This document shows positions 21,878 through 33,950 of a stretch of 59,508 nt of DNA, one piece after another. Under the pieces are notes generated by a model that saw only the letters and a list, made by a program, of their open reading frames with translations, was not told the origin of the DNA and did not search any database. This DNA is from Byssothecium circinans. Lineage: Eukaryota; Ascomycota; Dothideomycetes; Pleosporales; Massarinaceae. Made by a program: the position numbers and the translations under genes. The stretch's first letter is position 1; every line of letters starts with the position of its first letter. The stretch is from assembly GCA_010015675.1 (NCBI GenBank), contig ML976980.1:365964-425471 (forward strand), given 5' to 3'.

Positions 21878-24800
21878 CTAACCGCCTTTGCGGTCGGCAG
21901 CATTTGCAGGCAATGGCTCCCCAGGAGGCTTATTCTCGTTCGCTTTGTTGCCGCCCTTGCTGCCCTTCTTCTTTTTCCTACCTCCTGGCTGCTGCCAAGG
22001 ACCCGGGTGATTGTTTCCACTATTCGGTTTATTGTTCTTCTCGTTCACCTGGGTGTTGTTGCCTTTCTGCTGGCTGTTCCGGTTCTCTTTAGACGCCGGT
22101 GTCTGCCCAGGAGAGTGTGAAGCACGACGAGGATGAGGACTGTTCTCCTTCGCTTGTGTCTTGGTGCCATTCGAAGCCTTGTTAGCTTGCAGCTGCCGAT
22201 TTGATGTAGGTGAGGGAGTCCGAGTTTCGAACACTGGCGACAGAATGGGCAATGTAGCCGATTTGACCTCCTGCGGCGGCGCTTGCGGTGTGTTTGTGGT
22301 GTCTAGTGCAGAAAGACCATTCGTGTACGGTGAAGACGGGACCTTCCATTGCTGAGGCGGTACACGAGTGGGCGAAACCTCTTCTGAACGCTCCATCGTG
22401 CTTCCATTGTTGAGATTGTAATTCATCCATGCTTCGGGAAGAACAGGATAAGCTTGTCGATGTCCATTCTCAACCCGAACTAGGCCAGTATTGGCGATCG
22501 GCGAAGGCTCATTGACCGAACCATTCACAATACTGGGCTCTCGCGGGTCTTGCAGCGTTTGACGGCGCATCTCCTCGAACACGAGTTGCTCTCGCTCTTC
22601 TGGTCCGACCATCCTATACTGATCTCCGTTGACAAAGATGCCGAGCGGAGCGGATCCAGCCCCCTCTACCGATGGGAGTGCATCGATCGTTCCACTCCTG
22701 GCGCGTGGTTCGCGGGCTTGCGTAGGAAATGAACCGTTGACAATCATCGGTCCATTGTCCACGGGCGGGCATGCGGTGTCCGTTCGGACCTTCCGAGATT
22801 CGGTCGGAGCGCCAGACGGTAGAGCGACGTTGCTAGAATAGCTGCGCATATGGCCGCCGAGGGGCGAGGGCGACCGTGATGCACGCCTTAGCGCAGAGGT
22901 GAGAAAAGGATGGGCAATCTCTGTAGACACCCGCCGCCGCCTCTGAGCAAGCTCGTTGAAGGTAGGGATCTGCGGCACACTGTACTCCTGCAATGATCGT
23001 GCAGGTGGATGTTCGTCCAAGTAGTAACCAACATACTCCTTGGGCGTGTCGTGGTTGGAAGGAGCAATTACCTCAGGATAGTTCCGTGGTAGACTGGTTT
23101 GGCTTTCGGCCCCTGACGTGGAAGCGGGCGCCTCTTCGGTCGACCGTGCGATTGGATAGCCAGCGAACGAGGCGGGATCGTAGTAGTGGGGGACGGGTGG
23201 GTAGCCAGGTATCACCGCCTGCGGCGGAAGGCCCCGTGCAGGTTGTGAATGTGAACGAAGAGTGTTGGTCTCGCTTGCATTCGATGCTCGATGCGCCTGC
23301 CTCCGGAGGCCGGGCACGCTGTTAGTAAGCGACGGCGAGGATGGATTTGTGCGCGAGCCATCCGGTGCCATGGCGGATGATGCTTGTGCCGGATCGAAGA
23401 AGGCAGGGTAGTGGTAGATGAAGCCCTGGGGAAAGGCATTCGGCGGCAGCCCAGCTTCAGCTAGACGGGGGCTAGAGCGACCGTTGACGTACGGCGACTT
23501 CTGCGGAGAACCTGACGTGCTGCTGGGCCCACGATTGTGCTGAGCTTGCGCTTGAGCGACGGCCTGAGCATGCATGTGCGCGGCCTGGACTTGGTGCGAA
23601 TGCTGTGCGTGCTGCTGGGCACGCTGCTGGGCCATGAGCTGTTGCCGGAGAGTATTGGACTGCAACTCCAGCATTCGGTACTGCTGGAAGAGCTGGTCGT
23701 GCAGCTGCTCATTGAGGCCGCGAGGATATTCCCGCTGGATGTATTCCTGTTGCGAAGGCATGGCACCGATGGGGGGAGAGTGGAGGAAAGGGGGCCGATT
23801 AAAAGATGCACCGCTCGACGCTCGGCGGCCGTAGCTGCCGCCTCCGCCTTTTTGGAAGTTGCCCCTGCCACCTCGATGCCCGCCACGACCGCTGCGGGAA
23901 GGCACGCTCGACGTGAGGGTAGGCTTGGTCGACTGCGGCTTCTTGAATAGCGGAGTGGCCGATTTCTCTTCAGGAGGGAATTCGTACTGCTCGCAGGCCT
24001 TGTCGAGCTGCTGGCCGTCCGCAAGCAAGTCGAACGCGCGCCGTAGTTCCAAGTGGATGCCGCGCCAGGCGAAATCATCTGCCGAGTTGCCCAGATTTCG
24101 CTCCGTGTTGAAAGGTTCCTCTACACATAGACGGTTCCTCGCTTCCTTCTGAAGCCCTGCCAGGTGCCAGTTCTTCTCTTCCCGCTTGAGCAGACGTCCA
24201 TGGCGCACCGAGATCACATACTTCTCATAATCCACCTCATGACCATATTGTCGGAAGAAATGAAACAGCAGCTGGCCCAAAGACTCTTTGTTCTTGTCTC
24301 CAAACCCCGCAAGCTTACTCAGGTCGTCAGCAAAGCCGGACTTCGGCTTTCCTGTACTAGGATCGATTGCCTTGTGGGGATACTTGTGAAGTGACGGTAT
24401 TATTGGCGGATCCCGCATCTGTAGGAAATTCAAAATCATGCATATCCAAGTATATGAGCTGATGGTGCCGCCGAGCGCTGTGGAGTGTCAGAAAGATGGA
24501 TTCACGGCGTGGCCAAACTAACCTGCGTCATTGAGAATGCGCTGCTTCGTCCAATACTTGACGATCATGGCCAGCTGCCGGACGCGCTCGTCAATCTGAA
24601 CGTACGTCTTGATCATGCGCGTGTTTTCCAAGGCCAGCGTGTTGTTCACGTTCATGTCGCAAGCCAGCTTGAGCACCGGGTCCCACACCTTGACGATGCG
24701 AACCTTGGCCTGTGGTATGCATACAACGTTCTCCATGCCGTCTAGAAAAGTCAATATGGCGTATACCATCATAGCAATGTTAACGTACGCTTCGCCAGAG

Positions 24801-25896
24801 CTGCCGCAAGCCCGTGCATTTCCTCCAGTTTGGTCATGGGTGTTTGTATGCAAATGTCAACTGTCACAGTCTGTTAGCTGGCACCAGTAGCACAGAACCA
24901 GCAGTCAGCCTTACCATCGCTCTCGCTGGTATACAGCATGTTGCCCGACGATCCAAAGACATGCACCTTGAACTCATTTCCCGGAAACGCAGTCTCAAGA
25001 ATCGTCTGCAGTTTCTTCACAAACTCCTCTCTCCGCTGCGAATTCTCCTTAGTCGGCTGTAACCGGTCGAACAGGGCGCGCATGTCGCCAGTCAACTTCT
25101 TCTCTTCCTGCGGGTCTAGCGTCTGCTTCGGCTCCTCCTTTGCCTTCTCCAGCAGGTCCGACGAGTGGTACGGAATGCGTCGCCGTCCAAATGCAGCGTT
25201 CGTTTCGAACTCGCATCTAAACACGCGGTTTCCAGGGCGTCGCGGGGGCATACTGCTGTTTGTCTCGGACACGGTGGAGCGCGGGGAGTGGCTGCCCAGG
25301 CCTCCATTGGGCGAGGGGGAGCGTGAGCGCGACTCATATGTCCGTGCTACCTGTACTGGCGTGGAAGGCACCGAATTCGAGTGGTGCGAGACGATGGATG
25401 GTCGTTGTGTTCTGAGTGCGTACGATGGGCCATGGTCCTCCCGTCTGCTCCCCATTGTATTCGACGTCATCGGCGTGCGGGTGGGCACAGGTGAGAATTC
25501 GGCGCCGCTATTCCCATCGAGCTCTGGACGCGCCGGCGCGGGTTTAGTAGTTGGTTTCTTTGCCACCGGGGGAGTAGAGTCCCGCTGTGCACTCGGGGTC
25601 TCGTAATGCGGCGACACGACTACGGCGAGGAACGGTTCCAGCGAAGCGCTACGGTGCAGTTCGTCGATCCGGGGCAGCTTCAACGAAGCAGGGTACAGGA
25701 GGAGTGCGTGAGGGTGGGCAGTCCTCAACGCCGGACGTTGGGGGTATTTCCCTACTTTCTTCGGGGGCAGAAATCCGACAGCGTGCCTTGGGCGTGCGGC
25801 AAAGTCACGCGGCTGGTGTGATTCTGGAAGAATGACGGTAGGATTCTTCTCGAAAAGATACGATGCGAAGGTAGGGCTGTCGGTGTAGGCGCTCAT
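21878..25896 (-). CDS. Non-canonical poly(A)/poly(U) polymerase-like nucleotidyltransferase (Cid1 family) with long disordered tail
   Basis: Exons on the minus strand are 25896-24915, 24860-24789, 24741-24523 and 24477-21878, with introns of 54, 47 and 45 bp. They join in frame to about 1,290 residues. After a ~260-residue disordered N-terminus comes the nucleotidyltransferase core. Its motif is HVFGSSGNMLYTSESDVDIC, giving the G-S and D-x-D metal ligands, and a third Asp lies in CDMNVNNTLALENT. The PAP-associated domain follows (SSYTWICMILNFLQMRDPP and RLCVEEPFNTERNLGNSADD). Such enzymes add A or U tails to RNA for decay or quality control; whether this one prefers ATP or UTP cannot be seen. 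The C-terminal ~700 residues are low complexity: an RGG-like GRGGHRGGRGNFQKGGGGSYG, a Gln/His/Ala coiled stretch (AQQRAQQHAQHSHQVQAAH) and a Lys/Asn-rich end (GGRKKKKGSKGGNKANENK), probably RNA-binding. Confidence 0.88.
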
Positions 25897-27717
25897 GTGC
25901 GTGCGGGAGGCTCAAAGGATGGCGGCGCGGAGGTGCTCGAATGGACGAGGGGCGGCGAGCAGCTGGCCGGGGCGAGGCGTCTGGCGGGCTCAGGCGAAGG
26001 GCAGTGTGACTACAACGGGTGAAAGTGAGGGTAAGGGTGAGTGTGTGGCGGGCGCAGTGCTCGTGAGGTCGGTGGAGTCCCTTCCAGTCCGGCGTGGACG
26101 TACCCTGCGGTCAAAGGGCGGCGGTGATTCGATGGAAGGCGGTGGCACACTGGAGCGTAAACAATGACAATGACAATGAAAATGACAATGACGGAGAATC
26201 GAGAGCAGAGGCCTGGGACAGAAGAGGTGGGCTCGTGAGGGTATGCTGCGGCAGGAGGCCGGAGAGCGACACTTTCGAAGTTCAGAGTCCAGACGGCCGA
26301 GGGCAGGAGGGATGTCCTCGCGGAGGTCGTTTACTAGGTGTAGTATGGAGCACCGTGCACCACCCGTTCGCTAGACCGTAATTGATGAATTGGGACTCTC
26401 ATCTCACGCCCAGCAAGCAATTCGGCCCTCTCTAGTCAACTACTGTATGCTGGACAGACGTGCTGATCGTGCTGATGTCCTGGTTCGCATCTATGAACAT
26501 GTTTCTGCATGCGTGCCTGGGCAGACGGTGCCTGCGCCGGGAGATATTCGCTCACCCTATTTGTCGCACATGTTTCTTTCTTTACCTGCTACAATACGTG
26601 CCTTATCCGATCCCAGGACCACAGGGGCGGCTTCAGGTCTCAAAGAGCAGCGCCCGGAATACGGACAAGGGAGTACAACGCTCTCTGCCTCGTCTGCTCT
26701 AGTGCCTCAGGCTGTCTTGTGGCAGGCTGAATGCTCATCACTACAAGCTGGCTGACGTCCGACCTGAGGACACACGTCGCACAGCAAGCCTCCAGTCCCA
26801 TCCCATACTGGATGAACCAATCTCCTTGACAACTTCTCCATGTCTGCTGTGGGCTGCAGATGTTTTAATCGCCATAGGATGAAGCAATCCACAACCGGAC
26901 GCAGGAAACTGGAGGCCGGACATCTGGAGGGTTGACTGCTTACAGTCCGTACCTGTAACCTTGGTGAGCACTTGCAGCCCTGGAGCTGAAGTGAGCACGT
27001 GTGGCTTTCAAAGGCTGCTCATCCCACACTCTGGTACCACTTACAGTTGTATGACTGCAAGAACTCCCGTACCAACTTGCGGGGAGGTGTTTCGAATCGT
27101 GAATCGCCGGGCGCACAGTCAGGGGCGACGATATCATGGAGTCATTCAAATATCGACCTTTCGGTACATTGCGTCATCACTTCCATGATGTGGAGCTCCA
27201 GTTCGTAAATAGTTCACTGTCTCCAGGTCGTCATGCAGCATCAGTCACACATCCGTCTCCCAACTTCACTCCAGATCACACTATCGAAGCCTGTCACGCT
27301 CCAGCACGACAAAAGGAGGCTTGTCGCCTCCTAAAATTAGCGCCCACAGTCCCAATTCGAAATGGCAAAAAGAAGTTGCCAACGCCAATCACGCGCGGGA
27401 AACGGTATCGTATATTGCAGAACAATCTGCGGGCGGACATCTAGAATTTGTCGAGAGGTTGTGCCTCCAAAAGGGCAGGGTTGAAACGGGGTACACCGCT
27501 ACGGACAGCCAAACTCACCCAAGACGCAGCACCCAGGTACGGCGGCGCCCGGCTTCCACAAGCGCATTTCGCTATGTCATCCCGCCCCGCCGAGATCGCT
27601 CCATAAGGTCGAGGGCCTCCTCCGCGTCTATCCAGAGTATCCATGATGCTAAAAGCGCGCCCTCTGCTTCCTCGAGTCATCCAAGCCAAAGCCCTCGGCT
27701 GCCGCAGAACCTCCACA
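25897..27717. other. Intergenic region between divergent genes
   Basis: 1.8 kb holding the promoters of the nucleotidyltransferase (minus) and the isochorismatase-like gene (plus). An AATGAC microsatellite lies at 26161-26192. ORFs of 60-140 codons occur on both strands but have no recognisable motifs or splice support. Confidence 0.4.
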
Positions 27718-28761
27718 ATGGCCCAACGACGCATCAGTAGGTGATGCATCACCAATTCTCCGCGGGTAGTGCTCACATTTAAGCCAGCAAACCCCGTGCT
27801 CTTGTATGCCTTCCCGTAATTGAACACGCAGGCTGCATGATGAACCCAGTCTAGCATCTGCGATTTGCAGGAGAAGTTCCGGCCCGCCATCCATGGCTTT
27901 CCCAATGTAATCGCGACAACCCAAAAGCTTCTGAGAGCGAGTACGTACACCTCCCACTTCCAAGCTCCTCAAATCTCCTACCTACGCACCTATTTCTGTT
28001 CTAGCCTACCTACCGGGAAAGAATGGCTCGTGTTTCAAAACAATAGCAGAAATGCCTCAAGAATCATAGTCAAACTCAGAAAACACGCAGGCTAACCCAG
28101 CACTCGAACCTCAGGCCAGATCCTCAACATCCCCGTCTTCGCCACGACGCAGAACAAGGCCCGCCTGGGGGAAACATGCCCAGAGCTCGCTCTAGACACC
28201 CCAGGTGGTGTACAAACTGTGGTCCATGCGGATAAGACGCTATTTTCTATGGTGTACGCGTATACCCCACGCACACATCTTCTATGCTACAACAAACACC
28301 ATACCTCTACCTCGCTTCCCATCATTCAATCCACTCACTTAACTCCTTACATCATCCACCTCCCGCAGACCCACACCCTTCCCCTTTCTCTCCACTAACT
28401 AACCAACACCCACAGCACCCCCTCCATCCGCACCGCCCTAACCACCCTCCGCGCCCCCCTCTCCTGCGTAATCGTCGGCATAGAATCTCACATATGCGTC
28501 CTGCAAACGGCCCTCGACCTCCTCGCCGCCGGCCACAAAGTCTACATCATCGCCGACGGCGTCTCGAGCTGCAACAGAGAGGAAGTCCCGCTTGCGCTGG
28601 CGCGGCTGAGGCAGGAAGGCGCCATCGTGACGACGAGCGAGAGTTGGTTGTATGAGTGCTTGGGCGATGCCGGGCTGGAGGAGTTTAGGCAGGTTATTAA
28701 GGTGGTTAAGGAGGGGAGCGATGCGACGAAGGAGGGGTTGCAGACACTTTGCAAGATTTAG
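27718..28761 (+). CDS. Isochorismatase-fold hydrolase (ISOC-type), five exons with a 16-nt microexon
   Basis: Exons 27718-27736, 27788-27803, 27855-27940, 28115-28253 and 28416-28761 join in frame to 201 residues, a normal length for eukaryotic ISOC1/2-like proteins. The start reads MAQRRITNPVLFICDLQEKF, where Asp is the first catalytic residue. A central VFATTQNKARLGETCPEL follows, then HADKTLFSM and the core VIVGIESHICVLQTALDLL with the catalytic Cys. IIADGVSSCNREEVPLALAR comes next. Exon 2 is only 16 nt and encodes NPVLF with split codons at both ends. Without it the conserved strand before CDLQEKF is lost, which supports the model. The fold hydrolyses amides or vinyl ethers, and for ISOC proteins the physiological substrate is unknown. 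The introns are 51, 51, 174 and 162 bp; the last has a CTAAC branch. It lies tail-to-tail with THI6. Confidence 0.88.
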
Positions 28762-28949
28762 GGGGAGTTTTGATAGAGGGAAAGGGGTAAGCAGGGTACA
28801 AAGGGGTAGAAATATATGCTCGCTGCTAGTCCTTGAATATTTGGAATCTGATGTCCGCCGCATATACATCCGTCATGTATTTATTTTTGCACACTCTAGC
28901 CATCCGTCCCATATAACTCCAACAGCACTTCCAAACCCCAAACCCTCTC

Positions 28950-30823
28950 CTACCTCACCTTCCCATTACCTCCCCCATTCGCAACATCCACCTGCTCCAC
29001 CCTCGCCCTCCCAACCCACTCCGCACCGCCGCTCTCCCCAACCCCCCTCCTCACCCTCCACAGCTCATCCAAAAACGCCGGCACAAACGTCCCAGGACCC
29101 TTAACATCCGCCCTCCGCGCCGCCTCCTCAGCCGCCACCCCAAACAGCACCGTCCCCGCAATCGCCGCCCACAACTTGTCCCCGGGCGAAGCAGCCAGGA
29201 ACGCTGAGAGCGCAGTCCCCAATGTACATCCACTCCCCGTGATCATGCCCAGGAATTCATGCCCGTTGTGGATACTATAGGTATAGCTGCCGTTGCTGAT
29301 GATATCGACGGCGCCTGTCATGAGAACGATGTTGCGTTCGCGGAGCGCGAGGCGCGATACGAGACTTGCTTTCTGCGCGGGGGAGAGGTGCGAGGCACCG
29401 CTGTCCACGCCGCGCTGCTGCGTCGCTTCGAACTCAACGGATAACCCCGACGCTCTGGCCACGGCTAAGATCTCGCTCTCGTTCCCCTTGATCAGGTCAA
29501 AGTAGCCTGATGCCAGGAGGAACGCGAGCGCTTCTCTCCGGGCGGTCGTTGCGCCTGCGCCTACGGGATCGAGGACTACAGGGCCGCCGGCGGCGTTGTA
29601 GGCTTGGATTGCTTGGCGGTGGTGGGAGAGCGCTTCGGGGGTTGCCGTGCCCATGTTTATGACTAGGGCGCCGTGGAGTTTGGCGAGGTCGGAGGCTTCG
29701 GCGCCGTTGTTGGACATTATGGGTGATGCGCCGATGCTGAGGGCGACGTTTGCGGCGAAGTTTTGGACGACAAGGTTCGTCATGTTGTGTGTAAGGGGTG
29801 ATTTTTCATGGACGGCTTTGATGAAGGGGATGAGGGGGGATGTTGGGGTGGTGAGGGAGTCGGGGTGGAAGGGTTGGGTGTTGGGGTTGTTTTTTGTGGC
29901 GAAGGGAGGGGGAGTGGTGATGAGGGATTTCAGATGGGAAGATGCTGCGCGTGGATCTAGGGGGGCGATGATGGCGGATACGACGGCGACGCCATCGATG
30001 GTTTTTTTCGGGGTTGGGGGGGTTGGGGAGGGGGCGTAGAGTTGGTGGAGGATGAGTTGGATGTTGGATGCGTTGATGCCGCCTATGCATACTGTCTTGA
30101 TCGTCTTCGCTGCTTCATTCCTACATGTTTCCAGATGATGTAGGATCTTCCTGACTCCATTCACACCGATGATGTCTTTTGTGTTTTTCTTCGTGTTAGT
30201 AGCGTATAAGGTGCCGATTCCTAGGTAGTCCGCTCCTTGTGCAACGGCTTCGTCGGCTTCGTCGATGGAAGAGACTGTTGCCCCGATAATCTTGTCGGAT
30301 CCGAGGAGGGCGCGGGCAGTTGACAGTGACATGTCATCCTGGCCTAGATGGACACCTTCAGCATCTACGGCGAGAGCGACGTCAACGCGGTCGTTGATGA
30401 TGAGGGGAACGTTGTGGGCTCTGCATTTTGCGTGGAGGGCTTTGGCTGTTTGGATTAGGGCGCCTGTGTCGCTGGTTTTATCCCGGTATTGGACTATCGT
30501 TACGCCTGCTCGAGTTAGTTGAGACTCTGCTTGCCCTTATCTCATGTTTCTTTTTCAGACGAGAGATGATGATGTCATGCTAGAGGTATTGGAGGTTTGA
30601 AAAGGTGTATCTTTAGACGAGACTCTTAAGATGAACAATTGAAAGTGATATGGACAACATGTGAAGGCAAATAATGTATCGAGGAAGTGATCCAGATTTG
30701 ACGAGAGACAGCCATACCTCCATCAAGAGCCTGTTCAACCACATCAACAAGATCTCTCTGCCCCAGAATAGCCGCCGTGGAATCAGTAACCAGATACAAC
30801 GAGTAGTCGACCTGCATCTTCAT
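28950..30823 (-). CDS. THI6: Bifunctional thiamine-phosphate synthase / hydroxyethylthiazole kinase
   Basis: Exons 30823-30718 and 30505-28950 (intron 212 bp, branch CTAAC) give about 553 residues. The N-terminal half is thiamine-phosphate synthase: MQVDYSLYLVTDSTAAI, GVTIVQYRDKT, PLIINDRVDVALAVDAEGVH, LGQDD and ADYLGIGTLYATNTKK. The C-terminal half (from ~residue 230) is 4-methyl-5-hydroxyethylthiazole kinase: SPLTHNMTNLVVQNFAAN, SPIMSNNGAEASDL, GPVVLDPVGAGATTARR, LIKGNESEI and MITGSGCTLGTALSAFLA with the conserved Cys. In fungi one protein phosphorylates the thiazole and couples it to HMP-PP to give thiamine phosphate in the cytosol. I saw no TPP-riboswitch-like sequence in the intron. It could start at ATG 30823 or two codons later at 30817. 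Confidence 0.95.
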
Positions 30824-32008
30824 CCTTGCAGTTGCGGACCGCTGTGTAAGCGAATGCAGAGGGTCCGGACCGACAGCTTGGTGTGCGGATATCAAGTGCA
30901 GAAAGGGTTTTGCACGCGTGTGGCCGCCAGGATGCTCGGCGAAGGGATTTTCCAACGTCTCGACTCGACTTGCCGTTAGTAGTAGCAATACGAGGTGGAT
31001 GGTCGTCGTGCTCCGGACATAGGCTAAACGCCGTGAAGGACTGCGTGGTGGGTGTGAGGGAGCTGATTGATCGAGTCACTCATTACCCCACACTTGATGA
31101 AAGCCAAACGAGGTCAGACACATTGCAGTCGTTGCAAGGGACTAACACCTGGAGCGTCGATCTCCACGTTTGCAATGCTGTGTTGCTTGTGAGATTTGTC
31201 ATATGAAAGATGACCCTATACTACCGCAGACAATCAAAAATTCTAGGCAGCGAAAATGCTTTGTCGTGGTCATCATCCTAGGCGGCCCGCAAGCTGCCAC
31301 GTTAATATTAACATTCAGACTCAGCGTGCCTGTAGCCTGTACAAGCGAATGTGACAGAATGGAATGGATGTGAATCCCCCATCTTCTCCAGTGAATGTGA
31401 ACTGTTGTTTGGTGGCCAGCACAGCGTATGTGTTGCTCTGGCCTTGGCACGGCGCTAACCAGACTGCGACTTCTTAAGCTCCGCCTCTGCCGCACAAATT
31501 CTGACCCCTCGACTCCACTCGCGCTTCCACTCCCACACACACACGCTTCCCCCAACACTTCCATCAAAACACGCCTGCGCACACCGTCCTGTGCTGGAAA
31601 ACTCTGTCGCTCGCAGCAAACTCTCCAATACCCTGTCCGGCGTCGCAAACTCGCACGTCGACAAACCCGCCACCTCTGCCTTCCGGCACCCTCAACAAGC
31701 ACCATACCAGGCCTGCGTCAACCGACAACTGCAGTATATGTATTCGCCCCAAAGGACCGCTTTCCGTCTCGATCCTCCGCCCGAGCTGCAATCATTTCGC
31801 AGTACACGGAACCCCAGCAGTGTGCATCACTGTACCAACGGCTAGCCCACCCCCAGTAGACCACGCGTCCACCACACTCCTCCACATACTGAGGGACTGC
31901 GTCTACTGCATGTCTCTTTCGGCCCTCAGAAGCAAGATAGCTTTCCTTATCCCTGTCCGTCCGCTGCACCAGAAGTAAACTGCCAACTTTCCCACCCACT
32001 ACCCAATC
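30824..32008. other. Divergent promoter region of THI6 and eIF5
   Basis: 1.2 kb. ORFs on both strands (for example 31199-31705 minus, 31428-31859 plus) show no domain or splice support and are taken as chance frames. A pyrimidine-rich stretch at 31480-31580 lies upstream of eIF5. Confidence 0.5.
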
Positions 32009-33329
32009 ATGGCCGGCCTTATTAACGTCCGTCGCGATGTGGCCGACGTCTTCTACCGCTACAAGATGGAGCGCATCCAGTCCAAAATCGAAGGCAAGGG
32101 CAACGGCATCAAGACCGTCATCGTCAACCTGAGCAGCGTCGCCAGCGCCTTGGCTCGTCCTCCTGCTTGTGAGTGCTTCCCCCAAGCTCCGCTATTGACT
32201 AAGCTAAAACACCGCAGATGTCATCAAGTACTTTGGCTTCGAATTGGGAGCCCAGACGAACAACAACCCCAACGACGACCGCTGGATCATCAACGGCGCC
32301 CACGATGCGAGCAAGCTGCAGGACTACCTCGACGGTTTCATCTCCAAGTTCGTTCTCTGCAAGAAATGCAAGAACCCCGAGACCGTTATGGAGTTCAAAA
32401 ACAACCTCATCCTGCTTGACTGCAAGGCCTGCGGTCAGCGCTCTGATGTCGATCTCCGCTTGAAACTTAGTGGGTACATCATCAAGAACCAGCCCAAGAA
32501 GGGAAAGAAGGACAAGTCTACCAAGAAGGCTGAGCGCCGTGCCCGCAAAGAGGCCGAGAACAACGCCGACGAGGTCTCCCAGAACGGAGCCAGCCCCCAA
32601 GACAGCGCCTCTGACCACGCTGAAGAAAACGGCGGCGACGTGGAGCTTGAAGCCGGCAGCGATGATGAGTTCACCCGCCAGATCAACGATGGTGCCAAGG
32701 AAATTGATGAAGAGGTTGGCGAGAAGGACGTTCAGTGGGCCACTGATTTCTCTTCCGAGGCTCTCAAGTCTCGCGCTGAAGATCTGCCTGAGGATCTCAA
32801 GCGTGCCCTTGTCGTTGAGGATGAGGACGGTGAGGGTGAGGGAGGCTCTAGCACGTATGATATCTTCGGCAAGTGGGTTCAGGACACGGCGACTGAGAAG
32901 GGCGGCGTCGACAAACTTGAGAACGTCGAGATCTACCTCAAGGCCAAGGAGCTCGGCATTGAGAACAAGCACCGCACTCTCACCGTGCTGGCTCAAACCC
33001 TCTTCGACGACAAGATGGTTAAGCAAATCGAGAAGCGAGCCGGCATGCTCAAGAAGATGACCACTTCCGAGCGCCACGAGAAGGCCTTACTTGGCGGAAC
33101 CGAGCGCTTCGTCGGTACCGAGAAGCCTGAGCTGATTCCCCAAGTCTCTGCCATCTTGGTGAAGTACTACGAGAACGACCTTATTTCCGAGGAAGTTCTC
33201 CAAGCCTGGGGTTCCAAGGCTAGCAAGAAGTACGTCGACATCAAGACGAGCAAGGCTGTCCGCAAGTCGGCCGAGAAGTTCATGGAGTGGCTCAATACCG
33301 CCGACAGTGATGAGGAGGATTCCGAGTGA
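32009..33329 (+). CDS. TIF5: Translation initiation factor eIF5
   Basis: Exons 32009-32168 and 32218-33329 (49-bp intron, GTGAGT...GCTAAA...CGCAG) give 423 residues, typical for eIF5. The N-terminal domain [20 protein letters not shown] contains the Arg used for GTPase activation of eIF2, followed by [13 protein letters not shown]. The zinc finger is [16 protein letters not shown] plus LLDCKACG. After a Lys-rich linker ([20 protein letters not shown]) and an acidic stretch comes the W2 HEAT domain ([11 protein letters not shown]...), ending with the acidic aromatic tail [19 protein letters not shown]. eIF5 stimulates GTP hydrolysis by eIF2 on the 43S/48S complex and bridges eIF3, eIF2 and eIF1. 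Strong codon bias (C/G-ending) fits high expression. Confidence 0.97.
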
Positions 33330-33950
33330 TCGGCTCTTCCATCTCTCCACTCATCAAGTTGGCATGGCGAAGACCTATTGTCCGGTCTTGCCTCGCTTGA
33401 TGCTCTCGATTACTTTGCTTTCTTGATTTTCTGCTGCGTTCTATGTTTGCGGTCTCAGACGGCGTGTGGTTCACTCTACTCACTGGCTGCGTCTATGGTT
33501 GCGAAGTTGGAAGGGGCCCAAATTGGTTGAACTCCCTAGCTATCTCATCTCAACTCTACTCCTTGTTATAATAAAAGTGTTGCTTTACACAGATTACCTT
33601 TTCCGAACGCCATAGTGACCGCCACCTGATAGGGTTGCACCAATGTCGTTATTAAAACTTGAGTTGCCATATGCCAATCGCCACTGTTTGCTTTACTGAC
33701 GGCTGATCTCCGTAGATAGGGACGCAGCACTGGAGGTCGATGAAATATTACATCGTTCGAGAAGTGCTTTGGGAATATCGACACAAGGTATCGAAGAGGA
33801 AGTTAAAAAAAAGGCATCATTTGTCGTGTACTTTAAATATCCACAAACCAAGCCCCATCATATGGAGATGCACACACAAAACCCCCTAAACCCCATCTCA
33901 ACCAATTCCCCCATCCACACCAGTCACACCCTTCCCGCCCCCTATCCCCC
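33330..33950. other. Convergent 3' intergenic region
   Basis: 3' UTR space between eIF5 (plus) and the transporter (minus). Nothing else seen; a C/A-rich stretch runs 33880-33950. Confidence 0.5.

Noticed and set aside
23461..24078. 205-codon minus-strand ORF inside the nucleotidyltransferase tail
   Set aside because: Alternative frame of the low-complexity Gln/Ser-rich coding region; no independent support.
27441..27950. 169-codon minus-strand ORF near 27.7 kb
   Set aside because: It overlaps the first three exons of the isochorismatase gene on the other strand and shows no domain.
30506..30717. TPP riboswitch in the THI6 intron
   Set aside because: Fungal thiamine genes can carry one, but I could not find the conserved core (CUGAGA plus GACCUG-like pairing) in this 212-bp intron.
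32199..33077. 292-codon minus-strand ORF opposite eIF5
   Set aside because: It is the shadow of the strongly biased eIF5 coding strand; its composition (Leu/Val/Gly-rich) follows from antisense of acidic codons and it has no start context or splice support.
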